DNA from: Chloroflexota bacterium
GTDB taxonomy: Bacteria; Chloroflexota; Dormibacteria; Aeolococcales; Aeolococcaceae
NCBI GenBank assembly: GCA_028287605.1
Contig: JAQBPI010000047.1
Location: 1 to 7,255, forward strand
DNA length: 7,255 nucleotides
Direction: 5' to 3'
The notes beneath the pieces were generated by a model. That model saw only the letters and a list, made by a program, of their open reading frames with translations, was not told the origin of the DNA and did not search any database. A program made the position numbers and the translations under genes. This document shows positions 5,048 to 7,255 of the stretch, piece after piece. The first letter of the stretch is position 1. Each line of letters starts with the position of its first letter.

Positions 5048-6958
5048 GTGACCGCTTCGGGGGGCGCCCCGGCCCCGGCCCGCCGCGGACTGGTGCGGCG
5101 AGTGCTCGGGCTCTTCCGCCCCCACCGCCGCTGGGTCGCGCTCGTCACCCTCGCGATCGTGCTCAGCGCGGGGATGGGCGTCGCCAACCCGCTGCTCCTC
5201 CGGGTGGTCTTCGACCGCGCCCTCTTCTGCCGCTCCGGCTGCCCCGACCTGCACCTGCTCGGCGTGCTCGTCGCGGCGATGTGCTGCATCCCCGTGGTCA
5301 CCTCGGCGATCGGGGTGGGCCAGACGCTGCTCACCAACCGCATCGGCCAGCGGGTGATGCAGGACCTCCGCGACTCGCTGTACGCGCACCTGCAGAGCAT
5401 GTCGCTGCGCTTCTTCACCGAGACCCGCACCGGCGAGATCCAGTCGCGGATCGCCAACGACGTGGGCGGGGTGCAGACCGTGGTCACCGAGACCGCGTCG
5501 AGCATCATGGCCAACGTGGTGATCATCGTCAGCACGCTGGTGGCGATGCTGATCATCTCCTGGCGGCTCACCGCGCTCTCGCTGTTCCTGCTGCCCTTCT
5601 TCGCCTACCTCGCCCATCGTGTCGGCGGCGCCCGCCGGCGGGTGGCCCTGGCGACCCAGCGGTCGAAGGCGGAGATGAGCGCGATCACCGAGGAGACGCT
5701 GTCGGTGTCGGGCATCCTCCTCGCCAAGGTCTTCGACCGGCGGCAGTCGGAGATCGAGCGCTTCCGCCGCGAGAACCGCCGCCTCGCCGACCTGCAGGTG
5801 CGGCAGACGATGGTGGGCCAGGGCTTCTTCGCGGTGGTGCAGAGCTTCTTCTCGATCACCCCGGCGCTGATCTACCTGGTCGCGGGCATCAGCATGGCCC
5901 ACGGCGACACCGCGCTGAGCCCGGGCTCGCTGGTCGCCTTCACCACCCTGCAGACGAGGCTCTTCTACCCCATCGGCATGATGCTGCAGGTGGCCGTCGA
6001 GGTGCAGGCGTCGCTGGCGCTGTTCGCGCGCATCTTCGAGTACCTCGACCTCCCCCAGGAGATCGTCGACAGGCCGGGCGCGCACGTCCTCGACCCCGAC
6101 TCGGTGCGCGGCGAGGTGCGGCTGCGCGACGTCTGGTTCCGCTACGGCGCCGGTGACCGGGCGCCGGCGGCGCGGGACCAGGACGCGCCCCCGGTGCGCG
6201 TCTGGGCGCTGGCCGGGGTGAGCCTCGACGTCGCGCCCGGGCAGCTGGCCGCCATCGTCGGCCCCAGCGGCGCCGGCAAGACCACCATCTCCTACCTGAT
6301 CCCGCGGCTCTACGACGTCGAGCGCGGCGCCGTGGAGATCGACGGCGTCGACGTGCGCGACATCGGCCTCTCCTCGCTCGCGGAGATCGTCGGCATGGTC
6401 ACCCAGGAGACCTATCTCTTTCATGCCACGGTGCGCGAGAACCTGCTCTACGCGCGTCCCGGCGCGAGCCAGGACGAGATCGAGGCGGCGGCGCGGGCGG
6501 CGCACATCCACGACCGCATCGTCACCTTCGACGGCGGCTACGACACCGTGGTCGGCGAGCGCGGGTACCGGATGTCGGGCGGCGAGAAGCAGCGGCTGGC
6601 GATCGCCCGGGTCATCCTCAAGGACCCGCGGGTGCTCATCCTCGACGAGGCGACGTCGGCGCTCGACACCACCAGCGAGCGGCTGGTGCAGAGCGCGCTG
6701 CAGCCGCTGATGCGCGGGCGCACCACCATCGCCATCGCCCATCGCCTCTCCACCATCCTCGCCGCCGACGTCATCTTCGTGCTCGACGACGGCGGGGTGG
6801 TCGAGCAGGGGTCCCACGCCGAGCTGGTCCACGCCGGCGGCCTCTACGCGCGGCTGCACCGCGAGCAGTTCCAGGGCGGGCTGGTGGAGGCGCGGTGCAG
6901 CAACGGGGTGGTGCTCGCCGGCGGCCAGATGGTCACCACCCCCGGCGACGGCTGCTGA
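5048..6958 (+). CDS. ABC exporter, fused membrane and ATPase domains (multidrug/lipid type)
   Basis: This is a 636-residue half-transporter that should work as a dimer in the inner membrane, pumping a hydrophobic substrate outward with ATP. The transmembrane domain (about 28-330) has six helices, near 29-52, 68-92, 149-171, 173-190, 257-281 and 291-313. Nucleotide-binding signatures are A-loop Tyr366, Walker A GPSGAGKTT (405-413), Q-loop Gln453, signature MSGGEKQR (509-516), Walker B VLILDEATS (529-537) with Glu534, SALD D-loop, and His565 switch. All catalytic residues are present, so it is not a degenerate partner. A Pro/Ala/Asp-rich insert (about 367-385) separates the A-loop from the next strand, and a Gly-rich tail of about 28 residues follows the usual end. 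Cys61 and Cys65 lie in the first outer loop. The reading frame is open back to GTG 4904, but those 48 extra residues come from the hairpin region and lack a ribosome site; TACAAT favours 5048. The substrate is unknown; the TipAS-type regulator upstream hints at drugs. Confidence 0.9.
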   Translation: MTASGGAPAPARRGLVRRVLGLFRPHRRWVALVTLAIVLSAGMGVANPLLLRVVFDRALFCRSGCPDLHLLGVLVAAMCCIPVVTSAIGVGQTLLTNRIGQRVMQDLRDSLYAHLQSMSLRFFTETRTGEIQSRIANDVGGVQTVVTETASSIMANVVIIVSTLVAMLIISWRLTALSLFLLPFFAYLAHRVGGARRRVALATQRSKAEMSAITEETLSVSGILLAKVFDRRQSEIERFRRENRRLADLQVRQTMVGQGFFAVVQSFFSITPALIYLVAGISMAHGDTALSPGSLVAFTTLQTRLFYPIGMMLQVAVEVQASLALFARIFEYLDLPQEIVDRPGAHVLDPDSVRGEVRLRDVWFRYGAGDRAPAARDQDAPPVRVWALAGVSLDVAPGQLAAIVGPSGAGKTTISYLIPRLYDVERGAVEIDGVDVRDIGLSSLAEIVGMVTQETYLFHATVRENLLYARPGASQDEIEAAARAAHIHDRIVTFDGGYDTVVGERGYRMSGGEKQRLAIARVILKDPRVLILDEATSALDTTSERLVQSALQPLMRGRTTIAIAHRLSTILAADVIFVLDDGGVVEQGSHAELVHAGGLYARLHREQFQGGLVEARCSNGVVLAGGQMVTTPGDGC

Positions 6959-6961
6959 GGC

Positions 6962-7255
6962 TCAGGCGGGAGGCGGCAGGTAGCGGGCGGCGACCACCTC
7001 GCCGTGGACCACGTCGAGCACCCAGGTCGAGCCCTTGGCGAGGCCCCCGTCGACGGCGACGCCGCGGTGGCGCAGCCACTCCACGACCTCCTGGACGACA
7101 TCGCCGTGGGTGCACAGCGCGGCGTTCCCGAGCTCGGCGAGCAGCCGCCGCAGCGGGCCGATCCCGGCTCCCTCGGCGAGGTCATCGGTCGGCTCGACCT
7201 GCAGGCCACGGGCGGCGGCGAGGGGCTCGACGGTCTGGACGCAGCGCAGGTAGGG
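6962..7255 (-). CDS. Histidine phosphatase family protein, C-terminal part (runs off the right edge)
   Basis: Ninety-seven residues plus the stop codon are visible; the N-terminus with the catalytic RHG motif lies beyond the window. The visible part carries PYLRCVQTVEPLA (the region after the catalytic His where these enzymes read SPxxRCxQT), LAEGA, and LCTHGDVVQEVVEWL, whose CTHGD holds the second catalytic His of the phosphoglycerate-mutase-like fold. The end, KGSTWVLDVVHGEVVAARYLPPP, resembles small SixA-type phosphatases and the phosphatase half of NUDIX-histidine phosphatase fusions. Which of these it is cannot be told without the N-terminus. It converges on the ABC exporter with 3 bp between the stop codons. 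Confidence 0.8.
   Translation of the reverse strand, partial: PYLRCVQTVEPLAAARGLQVEPTDDLAEGAGIGPLRRLLAELGNAALCTHGDVVQEVVEWLRHRGVAVDGGLAKGSTWVLDVVHGEVVAARYLPPPA

Overview
This is a GC-rich bacterial window with frequent GTG starts and no RNA genes, CRISPR arrays, insertion sequences or phage genes. Three features suggest a high-GC member of the Terrabacteria, such as Actinomycetota or a Chloroflexota/Dormibacterota-like lineage. They are an F420-type luciferase-like oxidoreductase, a TipA-type MerR regulator, and start codons placed 6-7 nt after a TANNNT -10 element with no Shine-Dalgarno sequence (leaderless transcripts). The lineage is inferred from gene style only.

Layout, left to right. 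(1) On the minus strand, the first 43 codons of a small membrane-anchored or secreted protein run off the left edge. (2) A 195-bp divergent gap holds a LexA/SOS-box-like dyad. (3) A secreted PcsB-like coiled-coil plus CHAP peptidoglycan hydrolase lies on the plus strand. (4) A luciferase-like F420-dependent oxidoreductase lies on the minus strand, convergent with the hydrolase and 11 bp from it. (5) A divergent dienelactone-hydrolase-like Tat/lipoprotein follows; its promoter is back-to-back with that of the oxidoreductase, and both genes look leaderless. (6) A PhoU-domain protein lies on the plus strand, followed 32 bp later by (7) a MerR-TipAS ligand-sensing regulator, probably in one transcript. 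(8) A 192-bp gap is rich in hairpins, including a nested 48-nt structure and an inverted repeat directly abutting a TACAAT -10. (9) A full-length type IV ABC exporter (fused membrane and ATPase domains) follows, probably starting at 5048 and not at the longer 4904 start. (10) On the minus strand, the C-terminal end of a histidine phosphatase converges on the exporter, with 3 bp between the stop codons, and runs off the right edge.

How the parts may work together. The most coherent unit is a TipAS-type drug-sensing regulator just upstream of an ABC multidrug-type exporter, whose promoter carries a dyad where a MerR protein could bind. This would be an inducible efflux module, with a stand-alone, cysteine-rich PhoU-like protein co-transcribed with the regulator. 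The oxidoreductase and hydrolase share one very short control region and could respond to the same signal. The cell-wall hydrolase and the small membrane protein flank the SOS-like box. All genes belong to known families; what may be new lies in the arrangement, the control sites and a few substituted residues.
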